A DNA stretch of 64,000 nucleotides, from positions 124,001 to 188,000 of the forward strand of contig JAFDVO010000006.1 in the NCBI GenBank assembly GCA_018268955.1. The letters are read 5' to 3'. Below the pieces are notes generated by a model. It did not search any database, was not told the DNA's origin, and saw only the letters and a program-made list of their open reading frames with translations. This DNA comes from Acidobacteriota bacterium (GTDB taxonomy: Bacteria > Acidobacteriota > Vicinamibacteria > Vicinamibacterales > CAVVIG01). Made by a program: the position numbers and the translations under genes. Shown here piece by piece: positions 33,000-42,378 of the stretch (positions are counted from its first letter, which is position 1; each line of letters opens with the position of its first letter).

Positions 33000-33631
33000 C
33001 AGGCGCCCGGCTTCGGCGCCGCCGCCGTGCTGCCACCCGGGTGCGCCGACTTGAGGCTGTCCAGCGCGCGCTTCGCGGCCTGCCCTTCAGGGCTGTTCGG
33101 CTCGAGCTGCAGCACCTGCTGCCACGACTGCTCGGCCCCGGCGAGATCCTGCTTGCCGAACGCACGGACGATGCCCTGATTGAGGAGGGTCTTGGTGTGC
33201 TTCGGGTCGATCCGGAGCGACTCCTCGAACTGCGCGAGCGCCCGGTCGGGCTGGTTCGTGTAGTAGTAACTGACCCCGAGGTCGGTGCTGACGTTCACGT
33301 CTTTCGGGTCGATCTTGAACGCCTCCGCATACCACTTGATGGCATCGGCATACCGCTCGGCATCAAAGTAGAGGTTGCCGAGTTCCACCCGAGCCTGCGC
33401 ATTGCCCGGCTGCTGCTCGGCGACGCTCGTCAACGCCTTCACCTTGTTGTCGTCCAGCACTGCGGCAGCAGGCGCGGACGAACCCTGGGCTGGGGCGGAG
33501 GCCGGCGCCGACGCAGCGACTGGCGCTGCCGTGCCGGGTTGCAGCGTGGCTTGCTGGCTGCCAATGATCCAACCGGCGACGAGGCCAAACACCACACCGG
33601 CAATGCCGAACGCGATCGACTCGGGTTTCAT
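32999..33631 (-). CDS. Membrane-anchored TPR protein
   Basis: 210 residues from ATG 33631. One N-terminal membrane segment (SIAFGIAGVVFGLVAGWIIG), an Ala/Pro/Ser linker, and three to four TPR repeats (ARVELGNLYFDAERYADAIK; VSTDLGVSYYYTNQPDRALA; LLNQGIVRAFGKQDLAGAEQ). It acts as a protein-protein scaffold, probably outside the cytoplasmic membrane. The stop shares one base with the next ATG. It is the first gene of the operon reaching the microcompartment genes. No partner can be named. Confidence 0.85.
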   Translation of the reverse strand: MKPESIAFGIAGVVFGLVAGWIIGSQQATLQPGTAAPVAASAPASAPAQGSSAPAAAVLDDNKVKALTSVAEQQPGNAQARVELGNLYFDAERYADAIKWYAEAFKIDPKDVNVSTDLGVSYYYTNQPDRALAQFEESLRIDPKHTKTLLNQGIVRAFGKQDLAGAEQSWQQVLQLEPNSPEGQAAKRALDSLKSAHPGGSTAAAPKPGA

Positions 33632-33814
33632 GGGTCTCAGCGGTCGATCATACCGGATCGTCAGCGCCGTACTCACGGCGGCTGGGTTCAGGCCATCGGC
33701 CGTTCAGCTTTGCTACGCCACCGGGGTGGATCGTCGCGCGTCAGGGCACATGCGACCCGCCCTCGCACAAGGAATCCGTGGATCCCCTCTTGCAACACAG
33801 CCGTTTCGCGTCGT

Positions 33815-36800
33815 ATGTCCCGCCCCTCGTCTATCCACGCGTCGCATGGCGCTCACGGACCCAGTGCGAACACGATCCGTCGGTCGCTCCGCCACGAGCG
33901 GCTGACGCGGCTGCTCAGCGCGCATGAGCTTGGCGACGCTCTTCTTGACGAGCTCGCGCCGCCACCAGACGCCCAGAGCTTCCCGTGCTCGTTCATCCAG
34001 CGGGCACTCTGGCTGGCGCATGAGGCCAGCGCACCATCTGCCTCACTCACGGTCCCGCTGCTGCTGCGCCTTGTCGGTCCGATCGACATACCACGCCTCG
34101 CACGGGCGCTCGGCGCGGTGGCGCGCCAGCACGAGATCCTCCGGACGACGGTCGGCCCGTATCAGGGAGCGCCACTGCAGAGTGTCTGGCCCGCAGTGCC
34201 GATCTCGCTGGACGTCCGCGAGTTGGAGAGCGGTGCGGACCGGGAGTCGGCCTACCGGGCGGCCGCTCGCGCGTTTGCTGACGAACCCTTTGACCCAAGC
34301 CTTCCCTTCCCCTGGCGCGCGGTGCTCTTCAGGACGGCACCAGGCGACCACTGCCTCGCGCTGGCGCTCCACCACCTGGTGTTCGACGGCGGGTCGATTC
34401 CGCTGCTGACCACCGCGCTCGTCGAGGCGTGGCGCCTCGGTGGCCCGGACCCGCTTCATGACGATACGCAGCTGCAGTACGCCGACGTGAGCGTATGGCA
34501 GCACGCCATGGACCGCGCAGGCCGGTTCGACGAGCACGTGGCGTATTGGGCAGCTGAACTGTCCGACCTTCCGCCGCCCCTGCTGCTCGGCGGCGACGCC
34601 GGCGAACACGCACGGCGCCACCTGGCGGGCGACACGATTCACCGTTCGCTCGACCGCAGCGTGGCGGACCGGCTCGCCGCGATTGCGCGCGATCAGCAGA
34701 CGACGATGTTCGCCGCCGGCCTTGCTGCGTGGGCAGCCTGGCTCTCGGAGCGCTGCGGCGAGGATCGCGTGCTGGTGGCGACGCCGATCTCGCTCCGACA
34801 TGACCCGGTCTTCGCCGGCGTGATCGGCCCCGTGCTCAACACGGCCATCCTGCACATCGACGTCGCGGGCGCCGGCTCTTACGCCGGCCTTGTGCGCCAC
34901 GTCCGAGAGAAGGTGGGCGACGCGGTCCGCCACCGCCATGCGTCAATCGAGCGGGTGCTCGAGCGCATCCGATCGGAGCGCGCCACGCATCTGCTGGCGC
35001 AGGTCGGATTCACCCGCCCCCGCCCGTCGGCCATCCAGGCCGACGAGCGCTTCCCCATCCGCCGGATCCTGCAGGACCTGCCAGGCACGCAGGCGGATGC
35101 ATCCCTCGAACTGGACAGCCGCGGCACGCGCACGCAGCTGGCGCTCCGCTACAGCACGGATGTATTCACGCACGCCGCAGCCGGGCGGGCACTCGATGAC
35201 TTCACGAAGTACCTGGGCAGCATCACTGCCTCGCCAGGACGCCGGATGCGCCGACGCGCACATCTGACCCCGACGCAGGTGCGGATGTGGGCGGACCAAC
35301 AACGGGTGCCTGACGCGCCGCTGTACAACGTCGCCAGCCTGCTGCACATCGACGGCCCTGTCGATCCTGTCCGCTTCACCGACGCCTATCGCGCCCTCGT
35401 CCGCACGACCGACGCGTTGCGCATCGGCATCGCGCTGCATCCGGGTGGTCCCCGGCAGTCGGTCCTTGATGCCTGTGATGTCAGCGTTCCGCTCATCGAC
35501 TTCTCGTCGATGTCGTCGTCCGAGCAGGATGCCTGGTTGCACGAGGCAGTGCACCACCCGTTCGACTTGGGTGGCCCGCTCGTACGCACAGCGCTTCTCG
35601 AACACGGCCCCGACCGCTTCACCTGGGTGCTCGTCCTCCACCACCTGATTACCGATGGCTGGTCGGTGCGCCTGCTCTGCGAACGCCTCGCGGCGTTGTA
35701 CGAGCGGCAGGACGTTCGCGAGCCGGGGGTGTCCGAGCCGAGGTTCCCGGGGTGGCTGGATCACGCACGCAACGTCCGCTGCACCAGCGGTGAACACGAT
35801 GCATGGTGGCGGACGGAGTTCGAGGGCATCGCGCCGCTGCCGTTGCTTGGGATCCATCCGCAGAAGCGATCGACCGGCGTGACCCGCTCGCGGATCCCGA
35901 TCACCGGGTGTCAGGCCGCAGCGATCCGGCAGGCGTTTGCGGTCGCGGGTCCGGCCGGAACGGGCTTCGGCCCCTTCGGGCTGATCGCTGCCTCCATCGT
36001 CGCCCTGCTCCATCGCCTGACCGGCGCCGCCCGCATTTCGCTCGGCGTCCCCGTTCATCAGCGCCGCACGCCACACGAGCGGGCCACGGTGGGCCTCTTC
36101 ATGGACGTCGTGCCGATCGTGGTCGACTGCGTGCCCAGCGACACGATTCAGTCGCTGGCGTCACGAGCGGTGCGGGCGCTGCTCAAGAGCCTGCGTCATG
36201 GTGCCCCGCCCACCGACGTGCGCGAGCGCGCCTGTGACGTGCTGGTGAACGTGCAGTCGAGCCACACGATGCGGTTCGGTGGACATCCGACCGAGCACGA
36301 CTGGCTCTCGGCCGGTCACGAACGCGAGAGCCTCGCCCTGCATGTCTGGGATGCTCCGGCTCGCGGAGTCGGCATCGACGTCGACACGCACAACGACGTG
36401 TTCGACCCTGAGCAGCACGCGGCGATGGTGCGCTGGATCCGTGCGGCTGCGGAGCAGTGCGCCGGCAACCCGGCGATGCACGTCAGCGATCTGCAGTTGG
36501 TGAGCGAACACGAACGACAGCAGGTCGTCGCACTGGGTACCGGGCCGCAGCGACCCGCGGCGCCCGAGACAGACATCGTCGGCACAGTGCTCGGGCATTC
36601 CAGGAGCCGGCCTGAGGCGACGGCGATCGAGTCGGGCGGCACGCAGTGGTCCTATCACGATATGGCGGATCGGATTGCTGCCGCCGCGCATACCCTGCGG
36701 ACCTGCGGGGTCTCATCAGGCGACATCGTCCTCGTCAGCGGCGAGCGCCGACCCGAGTTCGTCGCCGCCATCCTTGCCCTGCACGCCATTGGCGCCGCGT

Positions 36801-38416
36801 GGCTGCCAGTGGAGCCAGACCTGCCGCGCGCTCGCCTCGAGCAGCTTCGCGCGCTCGCGGAGCCGGTACTGACGATCGCGTCTGGCTCGGACCGCGACGC
36901 GAACGTCGTCTCGTTCGACCGCCTTGTCTCCGGCTCCGCTGAACTGCCGCCGATCGCACGTGCTGCCATCAGCGCCATATCGAGGGAGTTGCTCCCCGCA
37001 TCAGCCCACGGTCCTGAATCCGTGGCGTACCTCATCGCCACGTCTGGGTCGACCGGTGCACCGAAGCTCGTGACAGTACCGCGCCGGGCGCTGGCCAACT
37101 ACACGGCGTACGCCGTGGACCGGTTCGCGCTGACCCGGGTCGACCGCGCGCTGCAATTCGCGTCACTGGCCTTTGACACGGCGATTGAGGAGATCTTTCC
37201 GACGCTGCTCGCAGGCGCGACGCTCGTGCTGCGCGACGACGACATGCTGGCGAGCCCGGAGACGTTCGTCCGTCGGCTCGAGCAGGGACGCATCAGCGTG
37301 CTGAACCTGCCGACGTCGTACTGGCATCAGGTGGTGGCGTCGGGGGCGCAGCTCCCAGCCTCGGTCCGGCTGACATTGGTCGGCGGGGAGGCGATGCGAG
37401 CGGACATGGTCGCACGCTGGCCGTCCGTCGCGCCCACGTCGCGTCTGCTCAACGGCTACGGACCCACGGAAACCACGGTCGTCGCCGCCTTTGCGGATCT
37501 CACGAGCGGAGCGGCGGTGGAGCCCGTGCCCATCGGGCACCCGATCTGGAACTGCGACCTGATCGTGCTGGATGCATGCGGGCAACCGGCCCCTGTGGGC
37601 GCAGCCGGCGAACTGGTCATTGGCGGCGCCGGCGTGTCGAGCGGGTATCGCAAGGACGCGGCATTGACAGACGCTCGGTTCACGCAACACCCGATCGAGC
37701 CACTTCGTCGGGCGTACCGCACGGGGGACCGCGTCCGTCTTCGCGGTGGTGCCTTCGAGTACCTCGGGCGGCTCGACTCCCAGCTGAAGGTCCGCGGCTT
37801 CCGGGTGGCACCCGAGGAGATCGTGGCAAAGCTCCTCGAGCACGGTGAGGTCAGCGACGCGGTGGTGCTGCGCAGTGACGGATGCGACGACGTACTTCGC
37901 GCCTACGTGGTTCCATCAGACTCCGGCCGCTCTCTCGACCCAGTGCAGATCCGGGGCTTCCTTCGTCGGTGGCTTCCCGAGTACATGGTGCCTCGCGAGA
38001 TCGTGGAGGTCGCGCGCATCCCTCGGACCGCGAGCGGCAAGCTTGACCGAACGGCGCTTGGCGCGATTGAGGCACCTACGCAGCACGCCGTCCAGGCGGT
38101 CGCCTCGTCGCCGACCGAACAGTGGCTCTGTGACACCTGGCAGGCGCTGACCGGTGTGGCCGTCCCTGGCGTCGACAGCAGCCTGTTCGACGTGGGCGGA
38201 CACTCGCTGGTGGCTGCGCAGCTCGTGGCCCGCGTGTCGACCAGGTTTGGCGTGGACATGCCCCTGCGCGTGGTGTTCGAACGACAGACGTTTCGGGCGC
38301 TTGCAGCGTGGGTGGACGCGCACGCTGACGCGGGGGCAGGCACCGGTGTGGCTGCGCCCCTCACGGGTAGCAGGATTCGCCCGGCACGGGCACGCGAGGC
38401 TGGCACGTGGCGGTAA
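33815..38416 (+). CDS. NRPS: C-C-A-PCP
   Basis: 1533 residues from ATG 33815, the last start before the first domain; longer frames are antisense to the TPR gene. C1 about 50-465 with HHLVFDG (H186-G192), C2 about 470-905 with HHLITDG (H609-G615), A domain about 915-1425 with ATSGSTGAPK near 1080, YGPTETT, YRTGDR and GKLDR, and PCP serine S1464 in DVGGHSL. Read on the GrsA frame, the A pocket is D-T-E-N-L-G-G-V-V, similar to codes for basic residues (Lys/Orn-like), a weak prediction. Two adjacent C domains with intact motifs are unusual. There is no own thioesterase; the peptide passes to the next gene, whose GTG overlaps by 10 bp. Confidence 0.9.
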   Translation: MSRPSSIHASHGAHGPSANTIRRSLRHERLTRLLSAHELGDALLDELAPPPDAQSFPCSFIQRALWLAHEASAPSASLTVPLLLRLVGPIDIPRLARALGAVARQHEILRTTVGPYQGAPLQSVWPAVPISLDVRELESGADRESAYRAAARAFADEPFDPSLPFPWRAVLFRTAPGDHCLALALHHLVFDGGSIPLLTTALVEAWRLGGPDPLHDDTQLQYADVSVWQHAMDRAGRFDEHVAYWAAELSDLPPPLLLGGDAGEHARRHLAGDTIHRSLDRSVADRLAAIARDQQTTMFAAGLAAWAAWLSERCGEDRVLVATPISLRHDPVFAGVIGPVLNTAILHIDVAGAGSYAGLVRHVREKVGDAVRHRHASIERVLERIRSERATHLLAQVGFTRPRPSAIQADERFPIRRILQDLPGTQADASLELDSRGTRTQLALRYSTDVFTHAAAGRALDDFTKYLGSITASPGRRMRRRAHLTPTQVRMWADQQRVPDAPLYNVASLLHIDGPVDPVRFTDAYRALVRTTDALRIGIALHPGGPRQSVLDACDVSVPLIDFSSMSSSEQDAWLHEAVHHPFDLGGPLVRTALLEHGPDRFTWVLVLHHLITDGWSVRLLCERLAALYERQDVREPGVSEPRFPGWLDHARNVRCTSGEHDAWWRTEFEGIAPLPLLGIHPQKRSTGVTRSRIPITGCQAAAIRQAFAVAGPAGTGFGPFGLIAASIVALLHRLTGAARISLGVPVHQRRTPHERATVGLFMDVVPIVVDCVPSDTIQSLASRAVRALLKSLRHGAPPTDVRERACDVLVNVQSSHTMRFGGHPTEHDWLSAGHERESLALHVWDAPARGVGIDVDTHNDVFDPEQHAAMVRWIRAAAEQCAGNPAMHVSDLQLVSEHERQQVVALGTGPQRPAAPETDIVGTVLGHSRSRPEATAIESGGTQWSYHDMADRIAAAAHTLRTCGVSSGDIVLVSGERRPEFVAAILALHAIGAAWLPVEPDLPRARLEQLRALAEPVLTIASGSDRDANVVSFDRLVSGSAELPPIARAAISAISRELLPASAHGPESVAYLIATSGSTGAPKLVTVPRRALANYTAYAVDRFALTRVDRALQFASLAFDTAIEEIFPTLLAGATLVLRDDDMLASPETFVRRLEQGRISVLNLPTSYWHQVVASGAQLPASVRLTLVGGEAMRADMVARWPSVAPTSRLLNGYGPTETTVVAAFADLTSGAAVEPVPIGHPIWNCDLIVLDACGQPAPVGAAGELVIGGAGVSSGYRKDAALTDARFTQHPIEPLRRAYRTGDRVRLRGGAFEYLGRLDSQLKVRGFRVAPEEIVAKLLEHGEVSDAVVLRSDGCDDVLRAYVVPSDSGRSLDPVQIRGFLRRWLPEYMVPREIVEVARIPRTASGKLDRTALGAIEAPTQHAVQAVASSPTEQWLCDTWQALTGVAVPGVDSSLFDVGGHSLVAAQLVARVSTRFGVDMPLRVVFERQTFRALAAWVDAHADAGAGTGVAAPLTGSRIRPARAREAGTWR

Positions 38417-41400
38417 CAGACGTCCGCGAGACCGGACGGCTGCTCGTACCGGCGTCGCCCATCCAGCAGCGGCTGTGGCTTGCGGCTGCTGGGGATCCGA
38501 CCGGCGCCGCCTACAACGTCACATGCGCGGTCCGACTGCGAGGGCCTGTCGACCATTCGTCCCTGCAGCGCGCACTGGCGCTGATCGCGGACCGTCATGA
38601 GGCGCTGCGCACCACCCTGACCCGGCGGGACGGCACGTTGCTGCAGGTGATCGACGAACGTGTCGACCCGCTGCCATTTGCCTTCGAGGAATGGCCTGAC
38701 GCGCCCGACACGGCTATCGATCGCCTGCTGTCCGCCGAGGCGTCGGCGCCGTTCGATCTCGAAGCCGGTCCGCTGTTCAGGGCTCGCTTGATTCGGACCG
38801 CTGCGGAACGCCACGTGCTCTGCCTCACGCTGCACCATGCCATCTGCGACGGCTGGTCACTGGAGATCGTTGCGCGAGAACTGGCGGTCGCCTACGGCTC
38901 GTTGGTGCGCGCGGTCACACCGGCCTGGCCGGCCCTTCCGCTGCAGTACGCCGACGTGTCAGAGTGGCGCCGCGAGCAAGGCGGGGGCGCCGCGGCCCCG
39001 GCCGCCGAGTACTGGAGCCGCCTGCTGGCGGATCTTCCCTCCCCGCTCCCGTGGCCGACGGACTACTCCCGGCCACCTGACCCGAGCGGGCGCGGCGCAC
39101 GCGTCTCACGCGTGCTGCCGTCAGCGCTGTCGACCGCGGTGAAGTCGTTCGCACGTCAGCATCACACGACACCAGCCGTGGCGTGGATGGCGCTGTACGC
39201 CCTGTTCATGCGCCGCTGGACCGGCGCAACGGACTTCGTGCTCGGCACGCCCGCGAGCGGGCGCGACGCCGTCGAGCTCGAGGCGGTCGTCGGACCGTTC
39301 GTAAATACGGTGACGCCGCGCTTCAGCATGCGCAGCGACGCGTCGTTCCTGGATCTGCTCGCCACCACCCGGCAGCAGATGCTCGATGCGCTCGCACACC
39401 AGCACGTCCCGCTCGACCTGCTGCTCCGGCGCATCATGCCTGGTCGCGGTCCAGCGTCGGCCCCGCTGTTCCAGGCGATGTTCGCCTGGCAGCCGTTGCC
39501 GCCGCTCGCGATGCCCGGCCTCGACTGCACGCGTCTCCCGGTCGAGTACGAGACAAGCAAGGTCGACCTGACGCTCTTCGTGTTCGATGAAGGTGAGAGC
39601 ACTCGGCTCACGTTCGAGTACAGCTGCGACCTGTTCCGCGAAGCCACGATGACGGATGCACTGGCGGCATTCGAGCAGCTCGCCCGCAGCGCCGTTGCGC
39701 AGCCGCGCGTGCCGGGTGACCGGCTTGGCTGGATCACGGACGAGCAGCGCACGCGCGTGCTGTCGTCGGCGCAGGGGCCAGCCAGCGCCTACGCACGCGA
39801 CGCCTCCCTCGCCGCCTTGTTCCGCGAGCAGGTTCGGCAACGGGCCACGTCGCCTGCAGTGATCGATGGTGACCTGACGCTCTCATACGCGGACCTGCAA
39901 CGCGAGGCAGAGGGGCTCGCCGCTGAACTGGTCGCCTGTGGGGTGGCGCCCGGGGATCGGGTTGCCGTCGTAGCCCGCGGCGGGGTCGGGCTCGTCGTCG
40001 GCGTGCTCGGGGCCGTGCTTGCTGGCGCGGTCTACGCGCCGATCGACCCAGGTGACCCTCCCGCGCGCATTGCAGCGCTCCTGGAGGACTGCGGTGCTGT
40101 CGCGATGGTCGCGACCGGCGCCCCCCGGGACACCGCGTGGGGCATTCCGGTGCTCGATCCGCTCACACGGCGCATCGGCGAACACCCCGCGCGCATCGAG
40201 ATCGAGCCGCGTGCGGGCGACCCGGTGGCGTTCATGTACACATCGGGAAGCACCGGCCGGCCGAAGGCGGTCGTCATTCCGCATCGCGCGATCGTCCGGC
40301 TGGTCTCCCGTCAGGACTACGTCACGTTCGGTCCGAGCGACCGGGTGGGCCTTGCGTCGAATCCGGCGTTCGACGCCTCGCTCTTCGAGATGTGGGGAGC
40401 GCTCCTGAACGGCGCAACGCTGGTCGCGCTCGACCCGGACACGTTGCTCTCCGCATCACGACTGCGTGAGGCGATCGCCGGCCACGCGCTCACGGTCCTG
40501 TTCGTCACCACTGCGTTGTTCAATCGCGTGGCCTCGTCCGCCCCCGATACATTTGCGAGGCTCCGCACGGTGGTCTTCGGCGGGGAACGCGCGCAACCGG
40601 ACGCGCTGCAACGCGTGCTGGCCGCGGGACCACCGGAACGGCTCGTGAACGGATACGGTCCGACTGAAGGCACGACATTCAGCACCTGGCATCTGGTGCG
40701 CGACGTCCAGCCGCGAAGGTCTGTTCCGATCGGACGACCGCTCGCGAATACCAGCGCGTTCGTCCTGGATCACCAGCTCGCGCTCGTGCCGCCCGGGGTT
40801 GTCGGCGAGTTGTGCATCGGCGGCGACGGGCTCGCGCTTGGTTACCACCGTGCCACCTTGGAGCAGGCCGATCGCTTTGTCGAGCATCCGGACTGGGGAC
40901 GTCTGTACCGAACGGGGGATCGCTGTCGTGTGAATGCCGATGGCGACATCGAGTTCATCGAGCGCATCGACCGGCAGGTGAAGCTGCGCGGATTCCGCAT
41001 TGAACCGGAGGAGATCGAGCGGTCGTTGCTCGCGCACCCAGGGGTGAAACAGGCCGCGGTCGACATCGTCGACGACCCAGGCGATCGGCGCCTCGTCGCT
41101 GCAGTCGTGAGCCCGTCCACGAGTGCCTCCGAGTTGCAGGCGTGGATCGCGGGACGGCTGCCCGGCTTCATGTGCCCGAGTGCCATTGCCGTCCTGAACG
41201 AACTGCCCCTGACACCCCGCGGCAAGCTCGATTGGTCGGAGGTTGGAGCCAGTCTCCAGCACGACGCGTCCTCGCGACGCGCCCGCCGCGCACCGAGAGA
41301 TCCGCTGGAGGCCGAGCTCGTCTCGATCTGGGAAGAGGCGCTCGGCATCACGCCTATTGGAATCGACGATGATTTCTTCGCGCTCGGAGGGCATTCGCTC

Positions 41401-42357
41401 CTCGCCGCCCAGGTGGTGGAGCAGGTGGAGCGCCGTTTCGGCACCCGCCTGCCATTGGCGCGTCTGCTGACGCAGCCGACGATTGCTGGCCTCGCCTCGT
41501 GGCTGTGGGACGAGCGCGAACATGCCCCGATGGTGGTGCTGCGGGAGGAGGGCGCGCGTCCCCCGCTGTTCTTTGCGCACGGGGATGTGAACGGAGGAGG
41601 GCTGTACTGCCGACGGCTGGTTGAGCAGCTTCCTCCGGACCAGCCGTTGTACATCCTCGGCAGCAGCACCGACACCGCGTCCGCGCCACGCTCCATCGAA
41701 CAGCTCGCGACTGCTCACCGCTGCCACATTGAGGCGACCTACCCGCGTGGTCCGCTCGTGCTTGGTGGGTACTGCCACGGCGCACTCGTCGCCTGGGAGC
41801 TTGCGCGGCAACTGCGTGGCCACCGCGATATCGTCAACGTCCTGCTGGTGTACCCCTCGCCTGTTGAACCACGGCTCCGCGTGCTCGCACGCTCGGTGTC
41901 GGGTGTCGCGCGCCTCACGGGGCTCGACGACGCCCGACGCGTGGAGCTGATGGTGCGGCTCGTCATGGGGCTGCGCTTCGCAAGGGACGCGACCCTCGCA
42001 CAACGGTGGGCCTGGATGCGGCGGAAGGTGAGTGCCGCGCTCGGGCGGCAACTCGTCGCAGCTCACGGCGCAGCCCTGCAATCGACCGCATCGATGCGGC
42101 ACGACCCCGATGCGTGGGAGCGCGTCATCCGCGCGGTGATCGCGTATGTGCCCGGACGCTACGACGGGCCGGTCACGATCGTGTCCGGCCCTGGCAGCGA
42201 AGGGGCGCTCGAGGCGTGGCAGCGCGCCGCCCCGCAGGCTGAGGTGCGGATCACGACGGGCACACACGCCACCTGCGTGACCTCGGAGCTCTCGTCACTT
42301 GCCGTCGAACTCGAGGCCGCCTTGCAACGCGCGGCACCTGTGCGGGCGCAGCTGTGA
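38407..42357 (+). CDS. NRPS: C-A-PCP-TE with cysteine-type thioesterase
   Basis: 1316 residues. C about 8-435 with HHAICDG (H143-G149); A about 450-945 with MYTSGSTGRPK near 611 and YGPTEGTT; PCP serine S997 in ALGGHSL; TE about 1035-1316. The A pocket read on GrsA is D-A-F-F-V-G-G-T-F, close to Val-type codes. The TE nucleophile motif is GGYCHGA: C1123 replaces Ser, H1287 (GTHATC) is present, and the usual Asp position after the next strand reads YPSP. Cys-TEs are known in some strained-ring-forming and other NRPS. With the upstream protein it would build a short, about two-residue, product. No MbtH-like, phosphopantetheinyl transferase or export gene is adjacent. Confidence 0.92.
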   Translation: MAVTDVRETGRLLVPASPIQQRLWLAAAGDPTGAAYNVTCAVRLRGPVDHSSLQRALALIADRHEALRTTLTRRDGTLLQVIDERVDPLPFAFEEWPDAPDTAIDRLLSAEASAPFDLEAGPLFRARLIRTAAERHVLCLTLHHAICDGWSLEIVARELAVAYGSLVRAVTPAWPALPLQYADVSEWRREQGGGAAAPAAEYWSRLLADLPSPLPWPTDYSRPPDPSGRGARVSRVLPSALSTAVKSFARQHHTTPAVAWMALYALFMRRWTGATDFVLGTPASGRDAVELEAVVGPFVNTVTPRFSMRSDASFLDLLATTRQQMLDALAHQHVPLDLLLRRIMPGRGPASAPLFQAMFAWQPLPPLAMPGLDCTRLPVEYETSKVDLTLFVFDEGESTRLTFEYSCDLFREATMTDALAAFEQLARSAVAQPRVPGDRLGWITDEQRTRVLSSAQGPASAYARDASLAALFREQVRQRATSPAVIDGDLTLSYADLQREAEGLAAELVACGVAPGDRVAVVARGGVGLVVGVLGAVLAGAVYAPIDPGDPPARIAALLEDCGAVAMVATGAPRDTAWGIPVLDPLTRRIGEHPARIEIEPRAGDPVAFMYTSGSTGRPKAVVIPHRAIVRLVSRQDYVTFGPSDRVGLASNPAFDASLFEMWGALLNGATLVALDPDTLLSASRLREAIAGHALTVLFVTTALFNRVASSAPDTFARLRTVVFGGERAQPDALQRVLAAGPPERLVNGYGPTEGTTFSTWHLVRDVQPRRSVPIGRPLANTSAFVLDHQLALVPPGVVGELCIGGDGLALGYHRATLEQADRFVEHPDWGRLYRTGDRCRVNADGDIEFIERIDRQVKLRGFRIEPEEIERSLLAHPGVKQAAVDIVDDPGDRRLVAAVVSPSTSASELQAWIAGRLPGFMCPSAIAVLNELPLTPRGKLDWSEVGASLQHDASSRRARRAPRDPLEAELVSIWEEALGITPIGIDDDFFALGGHSLLAAQVVEQVERRFGTRLPLARLLTQPTIAGLASWLWDEREHAPMVVLREEGARPPLFFAHGDVNGGGLYCRRLVEQLPPDQPLYILGSSTDTASAPRSIEQLATAHRCHIEATYPRGPLVLGGYCHGALVAWELARQLRGHRDIVNVLLVYPSPVEPRLRVLARSVSGVARLTGLDDARRVELMVRLVMGLRFARDATLAQRWAWMRRKVSAALGRQLVAAHGAALQSTASMRHDPDAWERVIRAVIAYVPGRYDGPVTIVSGPGSEGALEAWQRAAPQAEVRITTGTHATCVTSELSSLAVELEAALQRAAPVRAQL

Positions 42358-42378
42358 CTCCGTGCGGGCGCGTGCGAA

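Noticed and set aside
33041..33814. Apparent 258-residue N-terminal extension of the first NRPS
   Set aside because: It is antisense to the TPR gene and Arg/Leu-rich without any domain; the C domain begins after ATG 33815.
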